DNA from: Caballeronia peredens
GTDB taxonomy: Bacteria; Pseudomonadota; Gammaproteobacteria; Burkholderiales; Burkholderiaceae
NCBI GenBank assembly: GCA_001544595.2
Contig: FCOH02000002.1
Span: 62,001-126,000, forward strand
Reading direction: 5' to 3'
Length of the DNA: 64,000 nt
A program made the position numbers and the translations under genes. The stretch's first letter is position 1. Each line of letters starts with the position of its first letter. This document shows, one piece after another, positions 56,033-64,000 of this stretch. The notes beneath the pieces are model-generated. The model had not been told where the DNA came from and did no database searches. It saw only the letters and a program-made list of their open reading frames with translations.

Positions 56033-56399
56033 TGATCAACAGCGATGCGTCAATTTAGAGGTCCGAGAGAATTCATCATTTTCTCGAGTGCGGCGCTCAC
56101 GTCTCGGGTTGGCTGTGTCCCCGACGTGCTCTAGCGCTTGGGCGGCGGGACCATGTAGTTGCCCTGCCGGTGGACTCGGAGAAAGGCAAACTGGCGGCCA
56201 CCACGTTTATCGACGTGGCGGACCGGTAAGCACGAAGTTAGGGCGATACAACATTCGACCGACAATCATCCGAACGTGCGAGTCAGATTCAGAACTCGAA
56301 TGTTTCCTGTCGCAGGATGAGAGCGGCAGACGAATGCGTCTATTTTTTTCATGGCTATTGCTGACACCCTGCAGGCTTGAACTAATCGGAATACGTTAA
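56025..56399 (+). other. unassigned ORF wedged between usher and adhesin (124 codons)
   Basis: A frame opens at GTG 56025, overlapping the usher stop by 8 bp, and closes with TAATG shared with the adhesin start. The product is Arg-, Ser- and Cys-rich, has no signal peptide and matches no family known to me, so it may be non-coding. A second short frame here (VALPVDSEKGKLAATTFIDVADR in pieces, ending near 56229) reads more protein-like and could be a gene remnant. The region is 366 bp without a certain gene. Confidence 0.25.
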
Positions 56400-57508
56400 T
56401 GAGCTCATCCTTTTTGAAACTGCACATTGGGCGTTTAGTGCGCTGTATTGTGCTGTTCTGGTTGATCAGTCTTACCCATTCTGCGTGGGCGCAGCAGATA
56501 GGTTGTGTGGGCGGGGGCGGGCTAGACTATCCGGTCAATATGCCTACCGATGTCACGATTGCCATTGACGCAGTATCCACAGCACCGAAGTTATTGACGC
56601 CATGGATGAAAAGCATCACTGCGTCTCCGTACACGACCTGTACCTACAGCGGCACGGTTCTTAGTGGGTACGCCGTGAGGCCGGCACTGACAGCGCTTGA
56701 CAGGACGTTCACTGATTCGGATCGCATGACTTATACGTTGTGGGATATTGGCGTGCCGGGAGTCGGACTCGCGATCGGCATCTATTGGACTGGGTATACC
56801 TTTAGCTTCACTTTGCCGGTTACGTCGGCGGGCGGGACATGCTCGGGATGTATCGGTCCTCCGCCAAGTGGATGGACTGGAGCGGGTCTTATTTTGACGG
56901 GCGGGTCGTCAACGAGCCGCGCCAGTGAACCTCAGACTATTCAGGCTCGGTTTGCGCTTGTGGCAACGGGTGATCCAATTACTCCGGGTGCCACGACGGG
57001 GCGCGCGGTGTTGCTAGGGCAGAGCTACCTAGACCCCGGAGGCGTGCAAAGCAGTCCTTCTGCTTTCTCTTTTAGCATTACGTCCACCAACATTCATGTG
57101 CCTTCATGCCGGGTGAACCCGCTTACGGTGCAGATGGGCACGCACGCTCCGAAGGAAATGCCCAAGGGAAGTCCGTCTACCATGACTCCGGTTCCGGTTC
57201 CGATCTCGATTACGAACTGCCCCACCACTTTTGGCGTGAATCAGATCAAGTATTCGATCAGTCCGACGTTCGGAATCGCGGCGACCAATGTGGCTGCACT
57301 CGACGGCAGCGGAGCGAAGGGCTACGGAATTCAGTTGTACACGAGCGGAGGAAGCGTGGTGCCGTTCAATACGTTGACTGATGCTGGATATGTGCCTGGG
57401 AGCTCGGGCCTGACCATCAATCTGAACGCGAAGTATTACCGTTACAGCGACACAGTCAGTTCGGGTTCGGCCAACAGCACCATGACCGTGACGGTGCAAT
57501 ACCTCTAG
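56399..57508 (+). CDS. two-domain fimbrial tip adhesin
   Basis: 369 residues. The signal peptide reads MSSSFLKLHIGRLVRCIVLFWLISLTHSAWA. An N-terminal receptor-binding domain of about 200 residues has its own Cys pairs (IGCVGG, TTCTYSG, GTCSGCIG). The C-terminal pilin domain starts near TSTNIHVPSCRVNPLTVQMG, with Cys in SITNCPTTFG, and ends SANSTMTVTVQYL. This layout fits FimH-like adhesins at the fibre tip. The ligand is unknown. Codon use is less GC-biased than in the housekeeping genes. Confidence 0.85.
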   Translation: MSSSFLKLHIGRLVRCIVLFWLISLTHSAWAQQIGCVGGGGLDYPVNMPTDVTIAIDAVSTAPKLLTPWMKSITASPYTTCTYSGTVLSGYAVRPALTALDRTFTDSDRMTYTLWDIGVPGVGLAIGIYWTGYTFSFTLPVTSAGGTCSGCIGPPPSGWTGAGLILTGGSSTSRASEPQTIQARFALVATGDPITPGATTGRAVLLGQSYLDPGGVQSSPSAFSFSITSTNIHVPSCRVNPLTVQMGTHAPKEMPKGSPSTMTPVPVPISITNCPTTFGVNQIKYSISPTFGIAATNVAALDGSGAKGYGIQLYTSGGSVVPFNTLTDAGYVPGSSGLTINLNAKYYRYSDTVSSGSANSTMTVTVQYL

Positions 57509-57715
57509 CCGTGTCTGACAGCGGGCGCTGCCAGACGCAGCAAGAAGCGCTTGAGCAGTCTTCGGACTGCGCGGCGCATCGTGAGTAAATTTCATGGATT
57601 CACACCGTCGCCGTACCGAAGTACAGGCGACAGTGCCAACACCATGCGGGACGAGGCATCAGAAGTCCAGGATCGAGAAGTTGGCCTGGGCCTCGCTTTG
57701 AAGGACCCTATCGTT

Positions 57716-58231
57716 ATGAACAAGATCAGCAAACTACTTTTGGCAGTCCTCGTCTCGACCGCGGCGGGCTCGGCGCTCGCGGACAGCGCGTTGATCACCT
57801 ACGAGGGCAAGATCCAGGATCCGACATGTACGATCAAGAGCGACTCTGCAAGTCAGACGATCGATCTGAAAACTGCCAGCGTCAGCGATTTCAAGTCGGT
57901 CGGCGCCGTGATGAACGCGACGGCTTTCAACATCCAGTTGATCGACTGCACACCGGGGATCACGGCATCGATGACGGTTGCCGGCACATCCGGTTCGGTT
58001 CCTAACGTGTTGCGGAACACGGGAAGTGCGGCGAACCTCGGTGTGCAGCTACTGCTCGCGGCAAACGTCAACGATACTACTGGCTCGCCGATCGTATTCG
58101 GTAACGTGATTAGCCGCAGCATAGCCACCACGACCCACACCGTCCCCATGGTCGCGCAGATGTACCGCACCGGCAACCTGGGCGCCGGCACGGTAGCCGC
58201 CACCGCAACGGTCAGTTTTACCTATAACTAA
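57716..58231 (+). CDS. fimbrial pilin subunit (first of tandem pair)
   Basis: 171 residues from ATG at 57716 with AAGGA upstream; the open frame extends to 57551 without a signal. A Sec signal (MNKISKLLLAVLVSTAAGSALA) is followed by YEGKIQDPTCTIKSDS, with the second Cys in LIDCTPGITASM. The terminal strand is TVAATATVSFTYN. It is similar to the following gene throughout (for example the VPMVAQMY and GTVA segments). Probably a minor or alternative rod subunit. Confidence 0.88.
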   Translation: MNKISKLLLAVLVSTAAGSALADSALITYEGKIQDPTCTIKSDSASQTIDLKTASVSDFKSVGAVMNATAFNIQLIDCTPGITASMTVAGTSGSVPNVLRNTGSAANLGVQLLLAANVNDTTGSPIVFGNVISRSIATTTHTVPMVAQMYRTGNLGAGTVAATATVSFTYN

Positions 58232-58291
58232 CGAGTGCTTCATTGGCTCAGCGCTGAGCCCATTTTTATATAACATCTCGAGAGATCTATC

Positions 58292-58804
58292 ATGCGCAAA
58301 CTAGTTGCTGTTATCGCTATTGCTGCTTCGACGGCGGCTGGCTCTGCCTTCGCAGCAGCAGACGCGAACCTGAACTTCACGGGCCTCATTCGGAATCCTT
58401 CCTGTACAGTAGATAGTTTGTCGCAAGACCAAACTATCGATCTGAATCCGGTAAGCATCAGTGACTTTACCGGCACTACCTCGACTCCCACCCCCTTCAA
58501 TATCAATCTGAAGAATTGTGGTGACGGTACCATCGTTTCGATGACAGTTTCCGGCACATCAGATTCGGTCGCAAGCGTGCTGAAGAGCACCGGTGTGGCA
58601 ACCAAGGTGGGTGTGCAGTTGCTCAAGGCAAGCAGCGTGGGTGGGACGACCGGCACAGCTATCACGCTGAACAGCGCTACGAGCGCGGGTACCGTGAGCG
58701 GCACTTCCATGACCATTCCGATGGTGGCGCAGTACTACAAGCTTGGCACGCTGACCCCGGGTACGGTGGCTTCGAGTGCCACCGTGAACTTTACGTATAA
58801 GTGA
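58292..58804 (+). CDS. fimbrial pilin subunit (second of tandem pair)
   Basis: 170 residues. A Sec signal (MRKLVAVIAIAASTAAGSAFAA) is followed by NFTGLIRNPSCTVDSLSQDQTIDLNPVSISDF, with the second Cys in LKNCGDGTIVSM and terminal strand VASSATVNFTYK. The motif order and C-terminus match the previous gene, so the pair arose by tandem duplication and then diverged. It is the last gene of the cluster and faces a strong terminator shared with metG. Confidence 0.88.
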   Translation: MRKLVAVIAIAASTAAGSAFAAADANLNFTGLIRNPSCTVDSLSQDQTIDLNPVSISDFTGTTSTPTPFNINLKNCGDGTIVSMTVSGTSDSVASVLKSTGVATKVGVQLLKASSVGGTTGTAITLNSATSAGTVSGTSMTIPMVAQYYKLGTLTPGTVASSATVNFTYK

Positions 58805-58836
58805 GCGCGCTTCCGTTTGCATCGTTCGTTCGTTGC

Positions 58837-58871
58837 GAAAAAAATGGCTCACCTTAAGGAGAGCCATTTTT
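58837..58871. terminator. bidirectional terminator between fimbrial cluster and metG
   Basis: AAAATGGCTC (58841-58850) and GAGCCATTTT (58861-58870) form an exact stem with T-runs outward on both strands. The genes on both sides converge on it. Confidence 0.9.
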
Positions 58872-58907
58872 GCTTTGTGGCGCGGGTTGCGCGCCTCATA
58901 AACCAGC

Positions 58908-61037
58908 TTACTTCACCCGCATCCCCGGCTTCGCGCCGCCATGCGGCTCGAGAATATAGAGCCCCGGCTCGGCCTTCTCGTCGGCGGCGGACGCCGCCAG
59001 CACCATGCCTTCCGACAACCCGAACTTCATCTTGCGCGGCGCGAGATTGACGACCATCACCGTCAGCTTGCCGATCAGATCCTGCGGCTGATACGCCGAC
59101 TTGATGCCCGAAAACACGTTGCGCGTCTTCTCTTCGCCGACATCGAGCGTCAGTTGCAGCAGCTTGTCGGAACCCTCGACCGCCTTGCAATCGACGATCT
59201 TCGCGATGCGCAGATCGACCTTCGCGAAGTCGTCGATGGAAATGACGCCCGAATCTTCCTGCTTCTTCGCGACGGTTTTGGCGGGAGCGGCGGCTGCCGT
59301 CTCTGCGGCCGGCGCGAGCGATTCGCGGTTCGCTTCGAGCAACGCCTCGATCTGCTTCGGATCGACGCGCGTTGTCAGATGCTTGTACGCGTTGACGGGA
59401 CTCGCCGACGACAGCGGCTTCGCGGCATCGGCCCACACGAGCGGCGCGATGCCGAGGAACGCTTCCACCGCCTCGATGAGCTTCGGCATCACCGGCTTCA
59501 GCGCGAGCGACAGCAGGCGGAACGCTTCGAGACTCACGCTGCATGTCTCATGCAACGCGACGGCGTTCGCCGGATCCTTCGCCTGCTCCCACGGCTTCGC
59601 GGTATCGACGTAGGCGTTCACGGCGTCCGCGAGTTCCATTGTCGTGCGCAGCGCGCGGCCGTATTCGCGCGACTCGTAGAAGCCGGCGATCTGCGGAATC
59701 GCGGCGCGCAACTGGGCGATGAGCGCGTGATTCATCGCGCTGTCCTGCACGCGGCCGTCGAAACGCTTGATCAGAAAACCCGCCGCGCGGCTCGCGATAT
59801 TCACGTACTTGCCGACGAGATCGCTGTTCACGCGCGCCTGGAAGTCCTCGAGGTTGAGGTCGATGTCTTCCATCGTGCTGTTCAGCTTCGCCGCGAAGTA
59901 GTAGCGCAGCCATTCGGGATTGATGCCCGTGTCGATCACGCTCTGCGCGGTGATGAACGTGCCGCGCGACTTCGACATCTTCGCGCCGTCGACGGTCAGG
60001 AAGCCGTGCGCGAACACGTTGGTCGGCGTGCGATGGCCGGAAAATTCGAGCATCGCCGGCCAGAACAGCGTATGGAAATACAGGATGTCCTTGCCGATGA
60101 AGTGATACTGCTCGGCCTTCGCGCCGGGCTTCACCCATTCGTCGAAATTCACGCCGATGCGGTCCGCGAGGTTCTTGAAGCTCGCGTAATAGCCGACGGG
60201 CGCGTCCACCCACACGTAGAAATACTTGCCCGGCGCGCCCGGAATCTCGAAGCCGAAGTAGGGCGCATCGCGCGAGATGTCCCAGTCGGCGAGTTTCGCT
60301 TCGCCCTTGTCGCCGAGCCATTCGCGCATCTTGTTGGTGGCTTCCGGTTGCGCGAGGCCGCTCACCCAGCCGCGCAGGAAATCCTCGCAGCGCGGGTCGG
60401 ACAGGCGGAAGAAGTAGTGCGTCGAAGTCTTGCGGATGGGCGTCGCGCCCGAGACCACCGAATACGGATTGATGAGTTCGGTCGGTTGATAGGTCGAGCC
60501 GCAGACTTCGCAGTTGTCGCCGTACTGGTCCTTCGCGTGGCACTTCGGGCACTCGCCCTTGATGAAGCGGTCCGGCAGGAACATTTCCTTGACCGGATCG
60601 TAGGCCTGCTCGATATCGCGCGCCTCGATCAGGCCCGCTTGCTGAAGCGCGCCATAGATCGTGTTGCAGAGGACGCGGTTCTCCTCGGCATCGGTCGAAT
60701 AGTAGTTGTCGAACGAGATGCCGAAGCTGTCGAAGTCGCGCTTGTGCTCCTTCCAGACGCGCTCGATCAGCGCCTTCGGCGTGATGCCTTCCTTTTCGGC
60801 GCGCAGCATGATCGGCGTGCCGTGGGTGTCGTCCGCGCCGACGTAGTAGACCTCGTGACCATGCATTCGCAGCGTCCGAACCCAGATATCCGTCTGAATG
60901 TACTCGACCATATGGCCGATATGAATCTGACCGTTCGCGTACGGCAACGCGGACGTGACGAGGATCTGGCGACGGCCGCCTTCATTGGCTGAAGCGGCAG
61001 GCGCGGCGGTGGCAGGGGCTGAAATCGGTGCTGACAT
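58908..61037 (-). CDS. metG: methionyl-tRNA synthetase
   Basis: 709 residues. A short Ala-rich N-terminus precedes [22 protein letters not shown] (HIGH motif). A zinc knuckle with four Cys is in [18 protein letters not shown] (about residues 160-178), and KMSKSRGT lies near 355. The C-terminal domain ([27 protein letters not shown]) is a Trbp111-like tRNA-binding and dimerisation unit. It charges initiator and elongator tRNA-Met. Confidence 0.97.
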   Translation of the reverse strand: MSAPISAPATAAPAASANEGGRRQILVTSALPYANGQIHIGHMVEYIQTDIWVRTLRMHGHEVYYVGADDTHGTPIMLRAEKEGITPKALIERVWKEHKRDFDSFGISFDNYYSTDAEENRVLCNTIYGALQQAGLIEARDIEQAYDPVKEMFLPDRFIKGECPKCHAKDQYGDNCEVCGSTYQPTELINPYSVVSGATPIRKTSTHYFFRLSDPRCEDFLRGWVSGLAQPEATNKMREWLGDKGEAKLADWDISRDAPYFGFEIPGAPGKYFYVWVDAPVGYYASFKNLADRIGVNFDEWVKPGAKAEQYHFIGKDILYFHTLFWPAMLEFSGHRTPTNVFAHGFLTVDGAKMSKSRGTFITAQSVIDTGINPEWLRYYFAAKLNSTMEDIDLNLEDFQARVNSDLVGKYVNIASRAAGFLIKRFDGRVQDSAMNHALIAQLRAAIPQIAGFYESREYGRALRTTMELADAVNAYVDTAKPWEQAKDPANAVALHETCSVSLEAFRLLSLALKPVMPKLIEAVEAFLGIAPLVWADAAKPLSSASPVNAYKHLTTRVDPKQIEALLEANRESLAPAAETAAAAPAKTVAKKQEDSGVISIDDFAKVDLRIAKIVDCKAVEGSDKLLQLTLDVGEEKTRNVFSGIKSAYQPQDLIGKLTVMVVNLAPRKMKFGLSEGMVLAASAADEKAEPGLYILEPHGGAKPGMRVK

Positions 61038-61240
61038 GGAGGCGCGGCCTGGAGGAAGTGCTCGGGGTTGGTGAAAAAAAGCGGAATTTCGATTCTAGCA
61101 GGGCGCGGACGGACGCCGGGTGCGCAGGCACGATGGCGCCTCGGCTGGTCGCGCGTGCGGCCTGCCGTGCGGAAGAAAGGATTGGGGAAGTTTTCGGCGG
61201 CGGCGCGCGGCCGGGAGCGCCCTGCGCGATTCGACGGCGC
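61038..61240. other. leader region of metG
   Basis: About 200 bp between the OmpA terminator and metG. It has no gene and should hold the metG promoter on the minus strand. No T-box or other leader structure is evident. Confidence 0.4.
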
Positions 61241-61271
61241 AAAAAAAACCGGGGCTCAAAATTAGCCCCGG
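61241..61271 (-). terminator. terminator of the OmpA-like lipoprotein gene
   Basis: CCGGGGCT and AGCCCCGG form an exact 8-bp stem, followed on the minus strand by eight T residues. It is 176 bp beyond the lipoprotein stop and isolates it from metG. Confidence 0.85.
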
Positions 61272-61446
61272 AGCAACAACGACAAGAGGAGAATGGCAGG
61301 TGATGGCGTGGCCATCCACCTACCGTAGAGAGAGACAGCCGCGGCGCGACCAAGTTTCAAATTTTTTTCAGGCCGCTGCGCGCGGTTGAAATCACCTCTC
61401 GCGTGCCGCCGAAGCGGCGGCATTTTCTCCTTTCAAATCATCAGTC

Positions 61447-62103
61447 TTACTGCACCTGACCCGGCTGCGCGGTCGCGCGCAGATAGATTTCCACGCGGCG
61501 ATTCTGCGCGCGGCCGGCTTCCGTCGAGTTGTCGGCGATCGGCTGGTTCTGGCCCATGCCCTGTGCCGACAGACGCTGCGCCGGAACACCGTGCGTCGAG
61601 ATGTACGACGCGACGCTCTGCGCGCGATTCTGCGACAGCGTCTGGTTGTAGGCCGGCTGGCCGGTGTTGTCCGTATGGCCGATGACGTTCGCGATCAGCT
61701 CCGGGTGCTGCTGCAGCGTCTGCGTGACGGAGTTGAGCACCGGATCGAACGAAGGCTTGATGGCGTAGCTGTTGGTGTCGAACGAGATCGAATTCGGGAT
61801 GTTCACCTTGAGCGAACCGTCCTGCTGCTCGGTCACCTGCGTGCCCGTGCCCTTCGAGTCGCCCGAAATCTTGTTGCGGATCGCCTGCCAGTTGTAGCCG
61901 GTGATGCCGCCGACCGCCGCGCCCGTGGCCGCGCCGATCGCCGCGCCCTTGCCGCCGCCGAAAATGGCGCCGATGCCCGCGCCGGTCGCGGCGCCCACGC
62001 CTGTGCCGACCGCCGTGTTGGTGCCCTGCTGCGTGGCGCAACCCGCGACGAGCGCACCAGCGACAGCGAACACGGACAGACGGGTCAAGAATTTGGTATT
62101 CAT
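61447..62103 (-). CDS. OmpA-family lipoprotein with glycine zipper
   Basis: 218 residues from ATG at 62103. The lipoprotein signal ends LVAGC (Cys at about 22). A glycine-zipper segment follows (GTGVGAATGAGIGAIFGGGKGAAIG...), which may insert in a membrane or oligomerise. The C-terminal OmpA domain (about residues 110-210) has the peptidoglycan-binding pattern NQTLSQNRAQSVASYI and GHTDNTG. It tethers the outer membrane to peptidoglycan (YiaD-like). It is divergent from apbC with 262 bp between starts. Confidence 0.92.
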   Translation of the reverse strand: MNTKFLTRLSVFAVAGALVAGCATQQGTNTAVGTGVGAATGAGIGAIFGGGKGAAIGAATGAAVGGITGYNWQAIRNKISGDSKGTGTQVTEQQDGSLKVNIPNSISFDTNSYAIKPSFDPVLNSVTQTLQQHPELIANVIGHTDNTGQPAYNQTLSQNRAQSVASYISTHGVPAQRLSAQGMGQNQPIADNSTEAGRAQNRRVEIYLRATAQPGQVQ

Positions 62104-62365
62104 CTTCGATCTCCTTTGAATCGACAAGCAATTCGGCGAGGTGTGCCGACAGTGCGAAAGGGTCTTCGGACGGGCGTTCGGACGAGCCTCTACAATAATG
62201 AGAGAAGCGCCCGGCGCCCCACGCGATGCGTCCCCGGAAACATTTGCAGCGGGATAGTGCAGCGCGCGCGAGCCGTGCGCAATGGCTCTAACAATTCCTT
62301 TCAATTTCCTCAGTTTGTTGCAATGCGCCGACGACGGCTTGCAACAAACGTTCCACGGAGTTTCG

Positions 62366-63454
62366 ATGAACCTCGACCGCGCGAAGATCGACACCGCACT
62401 CGCCACACTGACTGATCCCAACACCAACCGCAAGCTGGTCGATACGAAAAGCATCCGCCACGTTTCCGTCGATGGCGCGAACGTCGCGGTGAGCGTCGTG
62501 CTCGGTTATCCGGCGAAGTCGCAGTTCGAATCGATTCGCGAAATGGTGACGGGCGCGCTGCGTCAGGTGCCCGGAATCGCGAACGTGACAGTGGACGTTT
62601 CGTCGCAGGTCGTCGCGCACGCGGTCCAGCGCGGCGTCAAGCTCTTGCCGAACGTCAAGAACATCATCGCGGTGGCATCGGGCAAGGGCGGCGTCGGCAA
62701 GAGCACGACGGCGGCCAATCTCGCGCTCGCGCTGGCAGCCGAAGGCGCGTCGGTCGGCATGCTCGACGCCGACATCTACGGCCCGTCGCTGCCGATGATG
62801 CTCGGCATCTCCGGCCGCCCCGAGTCGCCCGACAATCAGACGATGAACCCGCTCGAAGGCCACGGCATTCAGGCGAACTCGATCGGCTTTCTGATCGAGC
62901 AGGACAACCCGATGGTCTGGCGCGGCCCGATGGTCACGTCCGCGCTCGAACAGCTGCTGCGCCAGACCAACTGGCGCGACCTCGATTATCTCGTCGTCGA
63001 CATGCCGCCGGGCACGGGCGACATTCAGCTCACGCTCGCGCAGAAAGTGCCGGTGACGGGCGCGGTGATCGTCACGACGCCGCAGGACATCGCGCTGCTC
63101 GACGCGAAGAAGGGCCTCAAGATGTTCGAGAAAGTGGGCATTCCGATTCTCGGCATCGTCGAGAACATGAGCACGCATATCTGCTCGAACTGCGGCCATG
63201 AGGAGCACATCTTCGGCGCGGGCGGCGGCGAGCGCATGGCGAAGGAGTACGGCGTGGAGATTCTCGGCCAGTTGCCGCTCGATATCGCCATTCGCGAGCG
63301 CACCGACGCCGGCCAGCCGACGGTCGTGTCGGAGCCCGCGAGCCGCATTGCGGAGACGTATCGCGCCATTGCGCGGCGCGTCGCGATCTCGATCGCCGAG
63401 CGTCAGCGCGACATGAGCTCGAAGTTTCCGAGCATCGTCGTGCAGAACACCTGA
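62366..63454 (+). CDS. apbC: iron-sulfur cluster carrier protein ApbC/Mrp
   Basis: 362 residues from ATG at 62366 with ACGGAG upstream. An N-terminal DUF59/MIP18-like domain covers about residues 1-85. The P-loop AVASGKGGVGKSTTAANLALAL and the cluster-binding CSNCGHEEHIFG (C-x2-C, near residue 275) follow. Mrp/ApbC proteins carry 4Fe-4S clusters to apoproteins in an ATP-dependent way. Candidate clients in this window include CysI, CysH and IlvD. It lies divergent from the OmpA-like gene. Confidence 0.95.
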   Translation: MNLDRAKIDTALATLTDPNTNRKLVDTKSIRHVSVDGANVAVSVVLGYPAKSQFESIREMVTGALRQVPGIANVTVDVSSQVVAHAVQRGVKLLPNVKNIIAVASGKGGVGKSTTAANLALALAAEGASVGMLDADIYGPSLPMMLGISGRPESPDNQTMNPLEGHGIQANSIGFLIEQDNPMVWRGPMVTSALEQLLRQTNWRDLDYLVVDMPPGTGDIQLTLAQKVPVTGAVIVTTPQDIALLDAKKGLKMFEKVGIPILGIVENMSTHICSNCGHEEHIFGAGGGERMAKEYGVEILGQLPLDIAIRERTDAGQPTVVSEPASRIAETYRAIARRVAISIAERQRDMSSKFPSIVVQNT

Positions 63455-63478
63455 ATTCGAGCGCTCGATCGAATCGAG

Positions 63479-63752
63479 AGGGGCTGTTCACCTGCAAAAC
63501 GCGCATTCGAACGCTTGAGATCGGCCGCAGTGCAAGGAGTGCGGCGCGCCGTTCGGCCGCCCCGAACAAGCGCCGCGCGACGCCGCAATGTGGCCGGTTT
63601 CGGGCGTTCCCCAAGAGTAAATTTCACCCTCGTAAAGGGCCGCTCGCGGCGTCATGCTCCTTGCGAATGCGTCGAGTATTCGCTTCGTCGGATTCCTTGC
63701 GATCGGCCCTTTACCGGGCAGCGCATGCGCGTTTTGCAGGTGAACAGACCCT
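63479..63752. repeat. nested inverted-repeat element (about 274 bp)
   Basis: Outer arms at 63479-63506 and 63725-63752 are inverted copies of 28 bp with one mismatch; 23 bp (63484-63506 and 63725-63747) are exact. Inside lies an exact 11-bp pair, GTAAAGGGCCG at 63632-63642 and CGGCCCTTTAC at 63704-63714, and a smaller GCGAAT/ATTCGC hairpin. No transposase or clear target duplication is seen. A 29-codon frame (63654-63743) is too short to judge. It may be a dispersed repeat or a structured RNA. Confidence 0.75.
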
Positions 63753-63847
63753 ATGAGCCTTGTGCAATGCGGCTCGCGGTATCATGTCGCCTTCGATGTG
63801 CGGCAGCGTGGACGCAGGGGGCGTCGGCGGGCCGCCGAGAGGATCGC

Positions 63848-64000
63848 ATGAGAAACAGATTCGACGGAAGGGCGCTTCATGCCTTGATCGCGACGGCCGC
63901 CTGCAGCGTGATGCTGAGCGGCTGCGGCCTGCTCTTCCAGAATCACGAAAAACGCGCGGACGCGGTGCTGCAGCCCACGCCCGGCAACGCCACGCGCGGC
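63848..64000 (+). CDS. lipoprotein, N-terminus only (possible Cu/Zn superoxide dismutase family)
   Basis: 51 codons are visible before the window ends. The start ATG at 63848 has GAGAGG upstream. The signal peptide ends LSGC, a clear lipobox (Cys at about 26). The mature start, ADAVLQPTPGNATRG, resembles the beginning of Cu/Zn superoxide dismutases (ATA-L-PT-GN-V-GTV), but the metal-binding His residues would lie beyond the window. The class is therefore only suggested. Confidence 0.6.
   Translation, partial: MRNRFDGRALHALIATAACSVMLSGCGLLFQNHEKRADAVLQPTPGNATRG

Overview
The window is a stretch of high-GC bacterial chromosome with mostly housekeeping content. Gene content and order point to Burkholderiaceae, most like Paraburkholderia or Caballeronia. 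Examples are DUF3460-scpA-panC-panD, pepA-holC-DUF2486, zapA next to a 6S RNA, and a CysB-controlled cysI-DUF934-cysH-cysD-cysN cluster. The assignment is inferred from family recognition; no database search was possible.

Layout. 0-7.2 kb: a truncated 2Fe-2S/FAD reductase, an SDR epimerase-like protein, a 58-residue membrane protein, an esterase, a pseudouridine synthase (RsuA type), a lipoprotein of the TIGR03118 type, and a zinc-ribbon/TM/Ala-Pro-rich protein. 7.7 kb: tRNA-Leu(CAA). 7.9-17.6 kb: sulfur block. It has a LivK-like binding protein, CysB and the complete APS route: CysDN make APS, CysH reduces it to sulfite, CysI makes sulfide. CobA and a CbiX-type chelatase can supply siroheme. 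A vapBC pair with a palindromic operator sits between cobA and cbiX. 17.7-28.9 kb: LptFG, PepA, HolC, cytochrome c, IlvD and a LysR regulator, Lgt, SIMPL and EVE proteins, 6S RNA, ZapA and a coiled-coil partner.

29.2-40.7 kb: a cobalamin block. A cobalamin riboswitch precedes btuB-btuC-btuD-cobT-cobS-cobC. Convergent to it is cobU-cbiB-cobD-btuF, and cobQ is divergent from cobU. These genes import corrinoids and build and attach the nucleotide loop. No corrin-ring genes are present, so ring synthesis lies elsewhere or the cell salvages corrinoids. 40.7-44.4 kb: thioesterase, orphan ParA, panD, panC, scpA, DUF3460. 44.8-50.8 kb: TamA and TamB. 51.5-58.8 kb: a chaperone-usher fimbrial cluster (pilin, chaperone, usher, two-domain adhesin, two tandem pilins), visibly less GC-rich in its intergenic DNA and probably acquired. 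58.9-64 kb: MetG, an OmpA-like lipoprotein, ApbC, a nested inverted-repeat element and a truncated lipoprotein.

No CRISPR array, prophage, IS transposase or obviously novel defence system was found. The least explained items are the nested inverted repeat at 63.48-63.75 kb, the fimbrial upstream region with two dyads, the ORF wedged between usher and adhesin, and the repeat-bearing zinc-ribbon protein.
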